Notes: a model not told the origin generated them from the sequence alone. A stretch of DNA of 64,000 nucleotides from Oxalobacter paraformigenes (GCF_000158475.2 NZ_KI392030.1:595912-659911); one strand, 5' to 3'; counted from the stretch's first letter, positions 12,124 through 24,708 are shown. Numbers and translations: made by a program.

Positions 12124-13497
12124 TTAGTCAGGAAGATTTTTTCCAGAAGAAGTGCCGTCCAGTTTTGCGCCCAGTGCCTTGTAAATGGCATTTTCATAAT
12201 TGATGGTGTTGTATTTGGCTTCCAGCAGGGAGAGAAGCGTCTGGTTTTCCGTACATCTCGCATCCAGCCAGTCTTTCAGCTCGTCAGCGCCAGCTTCATA
12301 ACGCATCTGGTTATAGAGACTGATTTTGGCATCGGTGTCATATTTGCGGTTAATATTTTCAAGCAATGAAAGCGATTTCCGGTAAGAGTAGTAGTAAGTG
12401 TCCACTTCGTTCAAAGCCGTGTTGACAGCAGAGGTCAGGTTCAGTTTTGCATTTTCGAAGTCTGCTTCGGATATCCTGATGTTCCACCTTATCTTGTTCC
12501 ATTGGAGGAACGGCAGATTGATCTGTACGGCGCCGGCAAGGAAGGGTACATTAAACAGGGTACTGGACTTGTCCGAGGAGAGACTCAGGGTGCTTCCTAT
12601 GGAAATGCTTGGATAGACACTGGCCTTGACTGATTCCCAATCAAGAAACGCCGACTGGATCCGGTATTCTGCGGCCTTTACATCCGGACGGAGGCCAAGA
12701 GCCGCGACAGGCACATTCAAATCCACGTTTGTCAGCGGAACCGAAAGGATATCCTCAAATATAATGTCCAGCTTGTCTTCGGGTTTCAGGTTCAGCAGAT
12801 TGCGCAGGGTTTGCTCGATCGTTTTGCGGTTCGTCTCCAGATTCATCAGGCTGTTTTGTGAAGACAGCAATGACTTTTCTGCTGTTAGCGGTTCGAGCGC
12901 ATCCACTTTGCCGGCAAGGTATTTATTGTTGATGATTTGCAGGAGCCGGGTATAAAAATCGATGTTCTGTTCGGTAATCCGGATAGCCTGGTTGAGATAA
13001 ACCAGGTGAAAATAGCTGTCAACAACGTTATTGATCAGAGCCAGTCTCACGGTTTCCAGATCCTGCTGTGTCGCCTTGTATTCCCATTCCTGTGCTGACG
13101 CGGCACTGCTCAGCTTGCGCCACAAATCCAGTTCGTAACTGACACCGAGTTGTGTCGCATAGTTGTGAACAGTTTCCCCGGCCTTGGTATTGGTCGTTGT
13201 GGACGCGCCGCCGGAACCGGAAAATTCGGGTACCAGATTTTCGCCGAGCAGGTTGGCTTCGTAAAGCGCTCTGTTGACTGTGATGGCGCTTCTTTTCAGA
13301 TCCGTGTTATTGGCCAGCGCCAGTTCGACGGTACGATTCAGATTCGGATTGCCATAAGCCTTCCACCATTCGTAATCGACACGATAATCGGCTGCGATGG
13401 TTTGCGGCGCGATCAGTCCGGTATCGGGAATGACAGCAGTCTGTGTGGCGCAGCCCGCAATGGCCAGGCACAAGAGAGCGCAGGAAATCAATCGCAT
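12124..13497 (-). CDS. NodT-family outer membrane efflux lipoprotein
   Basis: A 457-aa TolC-superfamily outer membrane factor carrying a lipoprotein signal: MRLISCALLCLAIAGC, with the lipobox AIAGC acylated at Cys16. Coiled outer-membrane-efflux repeats fill the rest, for example VGVSYELDLW-type blocks near residue 110. Its start overlaps the macB stop region by 10 nt (13488-13497), which implies translational coupling. It should be the dedicated exit duct of the MacAB pump next to it. The C-terminus KNLPD is short. Confidence 0.88.
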   Translation of the reverse strand: MRLISCALLCLAIAGCATQTAVIPDTGLIAPQTIAADYRVDYEWWKAYGNPNLNRTVELALANNTDLKRSAITVNRALYEANLLGENLVPEFSGSGGASTTTNTKAGETVHNYATQLGVSYELDLWRKLSSAASAQEWEYKATQQDLETVRLALINNVVDSYFHLVYLNQAIRITEQNIDFYTRLLQIINNKYLAGKVDALEPLTAEKSLLSSQNSLMNLETNRKTIEQTLRNLLNLKPEDKLDIIFEDILSVPLTNVDLNVPVAALGLRPDVKAAEYRIQSAFLDWESVKASVYPSISIGSTLSLSSDKSSTLFNVPFLAGAVQINLPFLQWNKIRWNIRISEADFENAKLNLTSAVNTALNEVDTYYYSYRKSLSLLENINRKYDTDAKISLYNQMRYEAGADELKDWLDARCTENQTLLSLLEAKYNTINYENAIYKALGAKLDGTSSGKNLPD

Positions 13498-15428
13498 AAG
13501 GCATCCACCGGATTGAGGCGAGAGGCGTTACGGGCCGGTATGTAACCGAAAATGACGCCTATCAGGGTTGAACAGGCCAGAGCAAGAAAAATGGATGCGG
13601 CCGAATACGACAGGGTAAAGGTCTTGACGAACAGGCTGAAAAAAAGTCCGATTCCAAAAGCGAACAGAACACCGATGAAACCGCCGATAATGCAGATCAG
13701 GACAGCCTCAATCAGGAATTGTTGCAAGACGCTGCTTCTTCGGGCGCCGACGGCCATCCGTATGCCGATTTCGCGTGTCCGTTCAGTCACTGAAACAAGC
13801 ATGATATTCATGACGCCGATTCCCCCTACCACCAGCGAAATCAGGGCGATACAGGAAATCAGCAGGCGCATGGTTCCTGTCGTGCTTTCAATTGTCTGGC
13901 GGATGCTGTCTGTATTGACGGTGAAAAAGTCTTCCTTGCCGTGCTTGACGGTGAGAAAACGGATAATATTCTTTTCCGCTGCAGTCATGCTGACATCGTC
14001 TTTTACCTTAACGGTGATGGAAGAAATGTTCCGGTCGCCCGTGATGCGGTTCATGACAGCAGTGTATGGAGACCACATGGTCAAGGTATCGGACGGCCCG
14101 AAGTTGGCGTTCTGTTTTTCCGAGATGCCGATGATTTTCAATGGCTGCCGGTTGAAGATGATGGTGCTGCCGACAATGTCGCCCCCGTTCGGAAACAGCT
14201 TGTTTTTGGTATTCTGGTCGATAACGACAACAGCGCTTCCCTTTTTGACGTCTTCACGGTTGAAGAAACGGCCTTCTTCAGATTTAAGTCCTTTTACATC
14301 GAAGTATTGTTCGCCTACGCCTTGCAATTGCGCGGTAACCGATATGTTTTGCCATGTCAGGGTTCCTGACGAACTGACTGCCGGCGTGGCGCTGTCCACG
14401 TAACTTTGCCGGGCCAGCAAATCCGAATCGTGTACCGTCAGGGTTTTGTATTTGCTGGAATTCCGGTCACCGAAACCGTGACCCGGCATGATGACGATCG
14501 TATTGGTTCCCATCGAATTGATGTCGGCAAGGATTTTTTCCTGGGAACCTTTTCCGAGAGCGACGACGGAAACAACCGATGCGATACCGATGATAATACC
14601 GAGCATGGTCAGGACAGAGCGCATTTTGTGAGCCTTGATTGCCTGGATGGACATTTTGAACGCTTCGGTGAACTGGTCCTTGAGATACGCAAACGAATTG
14701 CGGTTGTCGTCTTTCGGATGATAGTCCTGTGCGCTGTTTTTGTTCGGTTTTTTCCGTTCGTCCGAAATAATGACGCCATCCTTGATTTCGATGATGCGGT
14801 TGGCGTAGTTGGCGACGTTTTTGTCATGCGTCACCAGAATAATGGTATGCCCCTGATCGTTGAGTGTCTTGAGAATGGCCATGACATTCTCGCCGCTTTT
14901 GGAGTCAAGTGCGCCGGTTGGTTCATCGGCGAGAATGATGTCGCCGCCATTCATTAAGGCACGCGCGATACTGACACGCTGTTGTTGACCGCCTGACAGT
15001 TCGGACGGCAAATGGTCTATGCGGTTGCCAAGGTCGAGATTGGAGAGCAGCGCTTCCGCTCTTGTCTGGCGTTCCTGATGTTTCAATCCCGAATAAATGG
15101 CAGGCAGTTCGACATTTTCTTCGGCGTTCAGGGTCGAAAGCAGGTTGTAGCGCTGAAAGATGAAGCCGAGATACTGGCTGCGCAAGGTAGCGAGCTGATC
15201 GGGTGTCATGCCCGCTACGTTTTCGCCGGCAATTTTGTAATTGCCTGAACTTGCGGTGTCCAGACAGCCGAGAATATTCATCAGGGTGGATTTCCCGGAA
15301 CCGGACTGGCCGATAATGGCGACAAAGTCGCCTGCTTCGATATCCAGATTCACGTCTTTCAGAACGCGGACCTGATTGTCGCCGGTTCCATAAACTTTGT
15401 TGATTCCACGCAATTCGATGATATTCAT
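13488..15428 (-). CDS. macB: MacB-type ABC transporter, fused ATPase and permease
   Basis: A 646-aa inner-membrane protein. The N-terminal ATPase has Walker A GQSGSGKSTLMN near 40, signature [15 protein letters not shown] near 142 and Walker B IILADEPTGALD near 163. A linker and first membrane helix near 270 (MRSVLTMLGIIIGIASVVSV) follow, then a large periplasmic domain and three C-terminal helices with a conserved RTREIGIRMAVGARR loop. MacB drives export of macrolides, lipopeptides or small virulence factors by a mechanotransmission mechanism; the substrate here is unknown. It lies 3 nt after macA and overlaps the lipoprotein gene. Confidence 0.94.
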   Translation of the reverse strand: MNIIELRGINKVYGTGDNQVRVLKDVNLDIEAGDFVAIIGQSGSGKSTLMNILGCLDTASSGNYKIAGENVAGMTPDQLATLRSQYLGFIFQRYNLLSTLNAEENVELPAIYSGLKHQERQTRAEALLSNLDLGNRIDHLPSELSGGQQQRVSIARALMNGGDIILADEPTGALDSKSGENVMAILKTLNDQGHTIILVTHDKNVANYANRIIEIKDGVIISDERKKPNKNSAQDYHPKDDNRNSFAYLKDQFTEAFKMSIQAIKAHKMRSVLTMLGIIIGIASVVSVVALGKGSQEKILADINSMGTNTIVIMPGHGFGDRNSSKYKTLTVHDSDLLARQSYVDSATPAVSSSGTLTWQNISVTAQLQGVGEQYFDVKGLKSEEGRFFNREDVKKGSAVVVIDQNTKNKLFPNGGDIVGSTIIFNRQPLKIIGISEKQNANFGPSDTLTMWSPYTAVMNRITGDRNISSITVKVKDDVSMTAAEKNIIRFLTVKHGKEDFFTVNTDSIRQTIESTTGTMRLLISCIALISLVVGGIGVMNIMLVSVTERTREIGIRMAVGARRSSVLQQFLIEAVLICIIGGFIGVLFAFGIGLFFSLFVKTFTLSYSAASIFLALACSTLIGVIFGYIPARNASRLNPVDALCD

Positions 15429-15431
15429 GGC

Positions 15432-16649
15432 TTAAATCCTCGGTCTGCGCATTCTGGACGTTTCTCCGACCTGTTCTCCCTTGCTGACTTCGGATGAAAT
15501 GACCAGTTCACCTTCAGAGAGTCCCGACCTGATTTCCGTGAAAACTCCATCGGAAATGCCGACTTCGACATTGCGTCTTTCCACCTTGTTTTTGTCGGTC
15601 AGTACGCGGACGGCGTGTTTTCCCTGACGTGAGGTAACAGTAATACTCGGTACGATCAGGACGTTTTCGGCGGAAGAGACATGGATGGTATTCTGGGTCA
15701 TCATCCCGATGCGGAGTTTCCCGTCCGGATTGTCCACATAAGCGCGACCGTAATAATAAACAGCCGCTGTGCTGGATGAACTGCCTGAAGAACCGGATGA
15801 ACCGCTTTTGTCATAGCTGCCGTCTGTCAGTGTGGTCAGTCCCGGATCAATCGAATCCAGTTTGGCATGGAAAACCGTGTTCGGTTCCGAAAGAATGGTG
15901 TAGTCCACATCCATCCCCGGTTTTACCTTGGTAATATCGCCTTCGGAGATTTCAATGTCGATTTCCATATCGTTCAGATTGGCGATCTGAACGATCGTCG
16001 GAGTGGTCTGGTTGGCGTTGACGGTCTGGCCTTCTTCTACCGGGACGGACACAATGGTACCGTTCAGCGGTGCCCTGATTTTGGTATATCCCAAATTGGT
16101 TTCATCGGTGTTGATGGCGATCTGCGTCTGCCGGATCAGGGATTCCATTTCGTTGACGTTGGCGCGTGCGGTGGCATAGGCGTCGCGGGCGTTTTCAAGA
16201 TTCTGTTGTGATGTCGAATTCGTTTTGATCAGGACGAGCTCGCGTTCGTACTGTTTTCGGGAAATATTCAGAATGATTTTCCGCGCTTCAAGCTGGGCCT
16301 TGTAATTGTCCAGTTTTGCCCTGTCTGTATTCAGGGTGTTTTCCTGGGTCTGCGAGTCAATTTCGGCAATCATCTCGCCCTGTTTGACTTCCTGACCCAA
16401 AACGACATACAGTTTTTTGATCTGGCCGGATACCTGCGCACCGACGCTGACCAGATTGACGGCTGCGACTTCGCCAGTCGCTTCAACAACCTGACTGATG
16501 TTGCCGGTTCTGACTTTTTCCGTCATATAGATGATGTCGTCATCGCGGGTAGCGAACCAGACGGAAAGGGAGGCGACAAGCAAAACGATAATAGCCGATA
16601 CAGGGATCCATACTTTTGGATTTTTAAGCGTTTTTATTTTCTCGAGCAT
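15432..16649 (-). CDS. macA: MacA-type periplasmic adaptor protein
   Basis: A 405-aa membrane-fusion protein anchored by one N-terminal helix (VWIPVSAIIVLLVASLSVWF, about residues 13-32). Lipoyl/barrel-sandwich halves flank an alpha-helical hairpin (about 100-190), with beta-barrel and membrane-proximal domains after them. It bridges MacB to the outer membrane factor. A Ser/Gly-rich loop (SGSSGSSGSSSST, near residue 282) is inserted before YYYGRAYVDNPDGK. It is the first gene of the macA-macB-outer membrane factor operon. Confidence 0.93.
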   Translation of the reverse strand: MLEKIKTLKNPKVWIPVSAIIVLLVASLSVWFATRDDDIIYMTEKVRTGNISQVVEATGEVAAVNLVSVGAQVSGQIKKLYVVLGQEVKQGEMIAEIDSQTQENTLNTDRAKLDNYKAQLEARKIILNISRKQYERELVLIKTNSTSQQNLENARDAYATARANVNEMESLIRQTQIAINTDETNLGYTKIRAPLNGTIVSVPVEEGQTVNANQTTPTIVQIANLNDMEIDIEISEGDITKVKPGMDVDYTILSEPNTVFHAKLDSIDPGLTTLTDGSYDKSGSSGSSGSSSSTAAVYYYGRAYVDNPDGKLRIGMMTQNTIHVSSAENVLIVPSITVTSRQGKHAVRVLTDKNKVERRNVEVGISDGVFTEIRSGLSEGELVISSEVSKGEQVGETSRMRRPRI

Positions 16650-17131
16650 GTTTATAACCTGTTCTTGCCGCTTTTAACTTTTTGTTCAAGTCGCCGATGA
16701 ATAAAAAACCATCCAGACTGTTCCACCGTTTGATTTGTGTTCGCAAGTATAGCGATTAACCTTGCGGAAAGCATGATATGAATTTAGTGTTTTTTGATTA
16801 GCGATGCACAGGATTGAACAACTTGTTACAAATGAAATAAAGTGAAATCTGTTGTTGAGTCCATTTTAAAAAACGGATGTTTTACCTGTTGATACCGTTG
16901 TGTTGGTAAAACGGATACGACAATAAAAAGTAAAAGGGGTAAAAAGCAGGGGGCGAAAACAAGTTTTTGCAAAGCATGTTTTGTGCGGCTTTCAGAAATA
17001 AATATTATTTATCGCTAGAGAATTTTTCGAGTATGATTGCGGGCAGTTGATCCTGCCTTTCAGGCGGATGCATAATCGGCCGGCTTACAGGGCGGTTTTG
17101 CTTTGAACATTTCACTCTTTGATTCGTTTTC
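16650..17131. other. 482-bp divergent intergenic region between macA and uppP
   Basis: No gene is visible; the region is AT-rich and should hold both divergent promoters. An inverted repeat, GTTTTACC (16879-16886) and GGTAAAAC (16915-16922), with both arms next to ACGGAT sequences, could be a regulator site. I cannot assign a protein to it. Confidence 0.4.
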
Positions 17132-17962
17132 ATGGATTTTATTTTAGCGTTGAAAGCCCTCATCATGGGTATTGTTGAGGGTTGTACGGAATTTCTGCCT
17201 ATTTCTTCAACCGGACATCTTATTCTGGCAGGCAGTCTGCTGGATTTTACCGGGGACAACGTCAAGGTTTTTTCGATTGCCATCCAGGCGGGGGCCATGC
17301 TGTCGGTTGTCTGGGTATATCGTCAAAAAATAGCCAGCGTAATCAGGGGAATGTTTACGAACGCCAAAGACCGGAAATTTGTCGTCAATCTGATCGTGGC
17401 TTTTCTGCCTGCGGCGATTCTCGGTGTTCTGTTCAGCCGCAAGATCCAGGATTTCCTTTTTTATCCGGTACCGGTTGCCGCCGCTTTTATCGCCGGTGGT
17501 TTGCTGATCATTTTTGTGGAGCGACGAAATGAAAAAAATCCGGTTGCACGGGTCGAGTCCGTGGACGACATGACCCTGATGGACGCATTCAAGGTCGGCT
17601 GTGCACAGGCTTTTGCCCTTATTCCGGGAACAAGCCGATCCGGGGCAACTATTATCGGAGGCATGCTTTTCGGTCTTTCGCGGAAAGCGGCCACCGAATT
17701 TTCGTTTTTTCTGGCTATGCCGACCCTGTTCGGCGCAGCGGTTTATTCTGTTTTCAAGGAAAGGGCCCTTCTCTCGGCAGCAGATGTCCCTCTCTTTACC
17801 ATCGGTACTATCTCCGCCTTTGTCTCTGCCTTTTTATGCGTGCGCTGGCTTCTGCGCTATATCAGTTCGCATAATTTTATCCCGTTTGCCTGGTACCGGA
17901 TCGCTTTCGGAATCTTTGTGCTGGTCAGCGCTCACTATGGCTGGGTTGTATGGGCGGAGTAG
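17132..17962 (+). CDS. uppP: undecaprenyl-diphosphatase (bacitracin resistance protein)
   Basis: A 276-aa integral membrane enzyme that dephosphorylates undecaprenyl pyrophosphate to recycle the lipid carrier for peptidoglycan and other surface polymers. The two signature motifs are present: [17 protein letters not shown] near residue 14 and [14 protein letters not shown] near 167. Seven or eight hydrophobic helices are predicted and the length is normal for the family. It lies 35 nt before recQ. Confidence 0.95.
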   Translation: MDFILALKALIMGIVEGCTEFLPISSTGHLILAGSLLDFTGDNVKVFSIAIQAGAMLSVVWVYRQKIASVIRGMFTNAKDRKFVVNLIVAFLPAAILGVLFSRKIQDFLFYPVPVAAAFIAGGLLIIFVERRNEKNPVARVESVDDMTLMDAFKVGCAQAFALIPGTSRSGATIIGGMLFGLSRKAATEFSFFLAMPTLFGAAVYSVFKERALLSAADVPLFTIGTISAFVSAFLCVRWLLRYISSHNFIPFAWYRIAFGIFVLVSAHYGWVVWAE

Positions 17963-17997
17963 AATAAAACGTAGCGTTGCGTTTTCTATAATCCGAC

Positions 17998-19842
17998 ATG
18001 AACAGTAAAAAACCGAATCCGGCAATTCAATCCCGGGCACTTGAGATATTGCAGACGGTTTTCGGCTATCCTGTTTTCCGGGGACAGCAGGAAGAGATTA
18101 TCGAACATGTCGCTTCAGGTCATGATGCCCTTATACTCATGCCGACCGGAGGCGGCAAATCGCTCTGTTATCAGATACCGGCCTTAATCCGTGACGGCGT
18201 GGGTATTGTCGTTTCCCCACTGATTGCATTGATGCAGGATCAGGTCGATGCGCTGGAGACAGCCGGGGTTCGCGCCGCTTATCTGAATTCCACCCAGTCT
18301 TATGAAGAGGCTTTTAGAGTGGAACGGGCGGTTCTTGAAAATGAACTCGATCTGGTTTATATCGCACCGGAAAGGCTGGTGACTTCGCGATGCCTGAACT
18401 GGTTGCAAAAGGCAAAGATCGCCCTGTTTGCTATTGATGAGGCGCATTGCGTTTCCCAGTGGGGCCATGATTTCCGCCCGGAGTATATCCAGCTGTCGAT
18501 TCTGCATGAACATTTTCCCGATGTGCCACGTATAGCCCTGACGGCAACGGCTGACAGGCATACCCGGGATGAAATCGTCAGCCGTCTTAAACTTGACGAT
18601 TCCCGGCAGTTCATCTCTTCGTTTGACCGCCCCAATATCCGTTACTGTATTGTCGAAAAGGAAAATCCCCGCCGGCAGCTTCTGGATTTCATTTTATCCG
18701 GCCATCGTGGCGATGCCGGTATCGTGTACTGTCTGTCACGTAGAAAAGTGGAAGAAACGGTTTCTTTTTTGACGGAACAGGGAATATCGGCTCTGCCTTA
18801 TCATGCCGGTCTCGGGCATGCTGTACGGACTGAAAATCAGGCGCGGTTTTTAAGGGAAGATGGCATTGTCATGGTGGCGACCATTGCCTTCGGAATGGGA
18901 ATAGACAAACCGGATGTCCGGTTTGTCGCACATCTGGATTTGCCAAAGAGCATGGAAGGGTATTATCAGGAAACGGGGCGCGCAGGCCGTGACGGAAATC
19001 CGGCAACGGCATGGATGGCGTATGGTTTGCAGGACGTTGTGCAGCAGCGACGCATGATTGATGAATCCGATGCGGATTTTGAACACCGGAAAATCCAGAT
19101 CGGCAAGCTGGACGCGCTGCTTGGCTTTTGCGAATCGCTGACATGCAGACGCGTCCGTTTGCTGGAATATTTCGGCGAATCGTCTTCTCCATGCGGAAAC
19201 TGCGATACCTGCCTGTCGCCGCCGGTTGCCAAAGACGGGACGAAGGATATGCAAAAACTGCTTTCTACGGTCTATCGGGTGGGACAGCGCTTTGGTGCTG
19301 TCCATGTCATCAACGTTTTGAGAGGCATCAGTTCGGAGCGGGTCTTGCAATGGAACCACAATCGTCTTTCTACCTTCGGTATCGGTGCAGAACAGAGTGA
19401 AGCGGAATGGCGTTCTGTCTTGAGACAGGCGATTGCGGCACAATATGTTTTTGTGGATAACGAAGAATACAATGCGTTGAAACTGACGGAAAAGGCCAGG
19501 CCTGTCCTGAAAGGCGAGTTGACCGTGTTATTGCGGCCTTATCTCAAGCCGGACAGAAGGCGTAAGACGAGATTGCTTCAGGCGGCTTCACAACCTGTTT
19601 TGCCTCAGCGGGAGCAAAAATTGTTTGAGCGGCTTAAATGGTGGCGTATGGAAATTGCACGGCAGCAGAACATGCCCGCTTACGTAATTTTTCAGGACGC
19701 CACTTTACGCGAAATCGCACTTGCCAAGCCTCTTACAGAAGAAGAGCTGCTGCAGATCTCCGGTATCGGAAACAAACGGCTTGCCATGTGGGGGAGCGAG
19801 ATACTCAAGCTGGTTGATGAGTTTACTTCGTCTCCGGTCTAG
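17998..19842 (+). CDS. recQ: ATP-dependent DNA helicase RecQ
   Basis: A 614-aa 3'-5' helicase for recombination and fork repair. Seen: Walker [16 protein letters not shown] near 47, the DEAH box [19 protein letters not shown] near 147, motif [14 protein letters not shown] near 322, the RQC zinc cysteines [12 protein letters not shown]...CGNCDTC near 380-408, and a C-terminal HRDC domain (about 540-610). The length matches E. coli RecQ. The 3' end overlaps the convergent gene at 19823 by 20 bp. Confidence 0.95.
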   Translation: MNSKKPNPAIQSRALEILQTVFGYPVFRGQQEEIIEHVASGHDALILMPTGGGKSLCYQIPALIRDGVGIVVSPLIALMQDQVDALETAGVRAAYLNSTQSYEEAFRVERAVLENELDLVYIAPERLVTSRCLNWLQKAKIALFAIDEAHCVSQWGHDFRPEYIQLSILHEHFPDVPRIALTATADRHTRDEIVSRLKLDDSRQFISSFDRPNIRYCIVEKENPRRQLLDFILSGHRGDAGIVYCLSRRKVEETVSFLTEQGISALPYHAGLGHAVRTENQARFLREDGIVMVATIAFGMGIDKPDVRFVAHLDLPKSMEGYYQETGRAGRDGNPATAWMAYGLQDVVQQRRMIDESDADFEHRKIQIGKLDALLGFCESLTCRRVRLLEYFGESSSPCGNCDTCLSPPVAKDGTKDMQKLLSTVYRVGQRFGAVHVINVLRGISSERVLQWNHNRLSTFGIGAEQSEAEWRSVLRQAIAAQYVFVDNEEYNALKLTEKARPVLKGELTVLLRPYLKPDRRRKTRLLQAASQPVLPQREQKLFERLKWWRMEIARQQNMPAYVIFQDATLREIALAKPLTEEELLQISGIGNKRLAMWGSEILKLVDEFTSSPV

Positions 19843-20776
19843 TTTTTGGGTGGCCGCCTGATGTTTTCCTGAAAGCGGGTTTTGCCTTGAAAAGTGTTTG
19901 AGTAGCCGGATTGACATCAATACGCGTCCAGTCCGGGCGCAGGCCAAGTGTTCCAAGACGTCCTTTCCAGATAATTTCTGCCGGAGCGGAAGCGCCCTGT
20001 CCATGAATGAAAAGCACCCGTCCCGGATAGCGGGTGACAAGTGCATTCAGCTTTTGCCGGATTTCGTAAAAGCCGTCTCGCGGTGTCGGGTTGAGTCCGT
20101 TTGGGGCACTGTAAAAAAAAGGATTGCCGTCGCTAAACAGAACAATTCCTTTATAGCGATGGCGTGAGGCCAGTCTGAAAAGGCGGTCCAGCCAGTTTTT
20201 GTTGGCAATGGTTCTGTCTTCGAATTCAGCGTTTCTTCCGGCCGCCGTAATGTAGTGGTTGTTTTCGGCTGGCATGTGCAAAGTGGCGAAAAGAATCGCA
20301 TTTTTTTGCCAGTAAGCGTTTTCGGGATAGTTTGAGAAACGGTTGCTTAGCGATTGTCGGGTCAATTCAAGCGTTTGCATGCCAAGCGAGTGCGCGTTTT
20401 CAAAAAAGATTTCTTTCAGCCTGATCAGTCTTTCGATAGCGAGAGAATCACCTTTGCTGTTTCGGCAGTTAACCCAGTCTCCTTCGGAAAGGGAAAGGAT
20501 AACGGGTTTCTCGCTTGTATTGAAAAGGTTTTGCCTTTCAAAAAGCAGTTCGTCTCCGCATGATTCAGTCTTCGCTTTAATGCCATTAAGGACGACAAAA
20601 GCAGGCTTGGCATGCGCGATTTTTGCGAACGCTTTTTTTAGCCGGGTGTCGTTGTTTTCTGCAGGCTGTGCCATTGCCAGAAAATAAAAAGAACCCGTCG
20701 GTACGCCTTGAAGTGCGGCACTGGCGGAAGCGGACAGGGCAAGGAACAATACTGAACTGATAATCCATTTTTTCAT
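19823..20776 (-). CDS. secreted calcineurin-like phosphoesterase relative with degenerate motifs
   Basis: A 317-aa exported protein: [20 protein letters not shown] is a clear signal peptide, so the ATG at 20776 is preferred to the in-frame upstream start at 20836. The body resembles secreted calcineurin-like phosphoesterases, with the pattern [17 protein letters not shown]...[14 protein letters not shown] near 75-105, YPENAYW near 147, [10 protein letters not shown] near 163, and ending FIHGQG. Functional members usually read VGDIK and GDNEWTDC at these places. Here the first is LNGIKAK and the second SEGDWVNC, so metal ligands seem lost. The family match is from memory. The role is unknown. 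Confidence 0.55.
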   Translation of the reverse strand: MKKWIISSVLFLALSASASAALQGVPTGSFYFLAMAQPAENNDTRLKKAFAKIAHAKPAFVVLNGIKAKTESCGDELLFERQNLFNTSEKPVILSLSEGDWVNCRNSKGDSLAIERLIRLKEIFFENAHSLGMQTLELTRQSLSNRFSNYPENAYWQKNAILFATLHMPAENNHYITAAGRNAEFEDRTIANKNWLDRLFRLASRHRYKGIVLFSDGNPFFYSAPNGLNPTPRDGFYEIRQKLNALVTRYPGRVLFIHGQGASAPAEIIWKGRLGTLGLRPDWTRIDVNPATQTLFKAKPAFRKTSGGHPKTRPETK

Positions 20777-20840
20777 GGCATCGGTATCGATGAAGAGTGA
20801 ACCCGGAAAAGGGCACCTGAAAACCGGCAAATTCAAACGC

Positions 20841-23519
20841 TTATTCTTGCAGGGATTTTAATTGTTTTTTCAGCCGATACAAGGCATCGAGTGCATCCCT
20901 CGGAGAGAGGGAATCGGGATCCAGCTCATCAATTGACCGGACAAGCGGCAAATAAGGGGAATCGGGGGTGTTTCGCATGTCGTTTTCCGGTTCCGGTGGC
21001 GCATATGAAAACAGGTTGAGCTGATTCCGGTCGGGGATGAAATGAGATTCCAGCTCGGCCAGATGTTTTCTGGCGATTCGTATGACAGGATTCGGCACAC
21101 CGGCCAGTTTCGCGACCTGAAGGCCATAACTTTGTGATGCCGGCCCCGGCTCCACGGAATGAAGAAAGACAATGCTGTCTTTGTGTTCGACAGCAGAAAG
21201 ATGGACATTTGCCGCTGTCGGATACGTTTCCGGCAATTGCGTCAATTCAAAATAGTGGGTCGCAAAGAGCGTAAAACTTTGGTTGCTTTCGATCAGATGA
21301 GAGGCAATGGCCCAGGCCAGCGCCAGTCCGTCGAAGGTGGACGTGCCCCTTCCGATTTCATCCATCAGCACCAGTGATTGTTCGGTCGCGCCATTTAATA
21401 TGGCTGCCGCTTCAGTCATTTCAACCATAAAGGTGGATCTTCCTCCAGCCAGATCGTCGGCAGCGCCTATACGGGTGAAAATACGGTCTATCGGGCCGAT
21501 TACAGCCTGGTCGGCAGGCACAAAACTTCCCAGATACGCCAGTAATACAATCAGCGCAGTCTGTCTCATGTATGTGGATTTGCCGCCCATGTTTGGGCCG
21601 GTAATTAGCAGGAATTTTTTCTTGCCGGACAAGTCGCAGTTGTTGGCAATAAAGCGTTCTATTCTGTTTTCGATAACGGCATGACGACCCTGTACGATAT
21701 GAATCACCGGTTCTTCTGCCAGTTCGGGTTTTGTCCAGCCCTGTTTTTCTGCGTGGAAAGCCAGTGCCGACAGAACATCCAGCCGGGCTGTATTTTGCGC
21801 AATCCGCTGTAAAGGGACGATATAATCGGTCAGATCCCGCAGCAATTGTTCGTAAAGCGTTTTTTCAAGTGCGAGGGCCCGTTCGCGGGCGGAAAGAACT
21901 TTGTCTTCAAATGCTTTGAGTTCGGGTGTAATGTAGCGTTCCGTATTCTTAAGGGTTTGCCTGCGCCGGTAATCATCCGGAACTTTCGAAATTTGTCCCT
22001 GTGTCACTTCGATATAGAAGCCGTGAACCCGGTTGTATTCGACACGCAAATTGCTAATCCCGGTACGGGTTCTTTCGCGTGTTTCAAGCTCGACCAGAAA
22101 TTGCCCGGCATTTTCAGCCAGCGATCTCAATTCATCCAGTTCCGGACTGAAACCTTGGGCAATGACGCCGCCGTCGCGAACCATACCGGAAGGTTCTTCA
22201 GCAATGGCGTGCTCGAGTAAATCGAGACAGGAAGGCGGAATGGCGAGATTCCGGTGAATCTCGCCTAAGAGGGATGTTCCGTCTTCCATAACACACTGAT
22301 CCAGATAGGAGCGAAGGCCGGGCAATTGCCGTAGTCCCGAACGCAGAGCGGCAAGGTCGCGGGGACGCGCGGAATAAAGCGCTATTCGGGATACGATCCG
22401 TTCAATGTCGGGAACGCTGGCAAGCGTATTGCGCAAACCTTCCATAACACAGGCGTCAAGCAATGCCGTTATCGTTGCATGGCGCGCGCGGGCCACAGTC
22501 TGATCCCGGCAGGCATGATGCAGCCAATGACGGAGAAGACGCGAACCCATGGCCGTTTTGCAATGATCCAGTTCGGAAAGCAGGGTGGGAGACTGGTGGT
22601 GGGCACTGTCGGAACGGATGGGTTCGGTCAGCTCCAGGTTGCGGCGTGTCATCGCATCCATCGTAATGTAATCGTCTTCCGATTCGACAGCCAGCGTCTT
22701 GATGTGCTGGAGATTTTGCGATTGGGTCGAATGCGCATACTTCAGTATGGCCCCAACCGCTCCCAGAGCCGGGTTCAGACCACTTGCTCCGAAACCGTCA
22801 AGTGAAATGACGTGAAGTTGTTCAAGCAGTTCCTTTTCACCGTTTTCCCGATCGAAATGCCATTCCGGAACAGTCACAACACGGGCTGCAAAACCGGCCA
22901 GCCAGCTTTTGTCGAAACCGTCGGGAATCAATATTTCCGCCGCACCGATTCTTTCAATTTCCTGCTGGAGCCGGCTTAACAGATTTTTTTCGTCGACAGC
23001 GACTTCAAGCAGTTTCAGAGAGCCGCTGGACAGGGATAGCCAGGTCATGCCCAGGGTCAATTGTTTCCGGTTTTTCCGGCAGTCAATAGCCAGAAGAGGA
23101 CGGTCAACCTTTTCGGGCAGCAAATTCGAATCTGTCAGCGTTCCGGGGGTGACGATGCGTACCACTTTGCGTTCTACCGGGCCCTTACTGGTCGAGGGAT
23201 CACCGATCTGTTCGCAAATGGCAACGGATTCACCAGTTGCGATAAGTTTGGCGAGATATTGATCCAGTGCGTGAAACGGAATACCCGCCATGGCCACATT
23301 TCTTCCTGTCGACGCTCTCTGGGTCAGAGTAATGCCAAGGATGCGGGAGGCAGTAACGGCATCATCGAAAAACAGTTCATAGAAATCGCCCATCCGGTAC
23401 AAAAGCAGCATGTCGGGATGCTGCGCCTTGATGCGAAGATACTGCTGCATCATCGGCGTCTGGCGGGCAGTTTCAGGCGTTGCCTGAACGGAAGGGGAAC
23501 GTTTTGATGGGGACGTCAT
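20841..23519 (-). CDS. mutS: DNA mismatch repair protein MutS
   Basis: This 892-aa protein recognises mismatches and, with MutL, starts methyl-independent or -dependent repair. The N-terminal mismatch-binding domain contains the phenylalanine-glutamate wedge region in [14 protein letters not shown] near residue 43. Connector, lever and clamp domains follow. The C-terminal ATPase has Walker [15 protein letters not shown] near 640 and a Walker [17 protein letters not shown] near 718. The length is normal. The gene precedes the phosphoesterase-like gene on the same strand. Confidence 0.97.
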   Translation of the reverse strand: MTSPSKRSPSVQATPETARQTPMMQQYLRIKAQHPDMLLLYRMGDFYELFFDDAVTASRILGITLTQRASTGRNVAMAGIPFHALDQYLAKLIATGESVAICEQIGDPSTSKGPVERKVVRIVTPGTLTDSNLLPEKVDRPLLAIDCRKNRKQLTLGMTWLSLSSGSLKLLEVAVDEKNLLSRLQQEIERIGAAEILIPDGFDKSWLAGFAARVVTVPEWHFDRENGEKELLEQLHVISLDGFGASGLNPALGAVGAILKYAHSTQSQNLQHIKTLAVESEDDYITMDAMTRRNLELTEPIRSDSAHHQSPTLLSELDHCKTAMGSRLLRHWLHHACRDQTVARARHATITALLDACVMEGLRNTLASVPDIERIVSRIALYSARPRDLAALRSGLRQLPGLRSYLDQCVMEDGTSLLGEIHRNLAIPPSCLDLLEHAIAEEPSGMVRDGGVIAQGFSPELDELRSLAENAGQFLVELETRERTRTGISNLRVEYNRVHGFYIEVTQGQISKVPDDYRRRQTLKNTERYITPELKAFEDKVLSARERALALEKTLYEQLLRDLTDYIVPLQRIAQNTARLDVLSALAFHAEKQGWTKPELAEEPVIHIVQGRHAVIENRIERFIANNCDLSGKKKFLLITGPNMGGKSTYMRQTALIVLLAYLGSFVPADQAVIGPIDRIFTRIGAADDLAGGRSTFMVEMTEAAAILNGATEQSLVLMDEIGRGTSTFDGLALAWAIASHLIESNQSFTLFATHYFELTQLPETYPTAANVHLSAVEHKDSIVFLHSVEPGPASQSYGLQVAKLAGVPNPVIRIARKHLAELESHFIPDRNQLNLFSYAPPEPENDMRNTPDSPYLPLVRSIDELDPDSLSPRDALDALYRLKKQLKSLQE

Positions 23520-23605
23520 ACAGATTTGCGCATCGGTTTCGAAGTTATTATTAAAAGTTTATCCAGTACAAGTCTCCATTTTAATGCGCCTTTTGTTCGG
23601 GAAGC

Positions 23606-23633
23606 AAAAAAGAGCGCGATAAGCGCTCTTTTT
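23606..23633 (-). terminator. terminator after ilvC
   Basis: AGAGCGC (23611-23617), a 5-base loop and GCGCTCT form a stem flanked by A-tract and T-tract. It lies just past the ilvC stop on the minus strand and can work in both directions. Confidence 0.85.
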
Positions 23634-23655
23634 CAGGGATTTTCATAAAAGAAAA

Positions 23656-24708
<1,053 letters not shown>

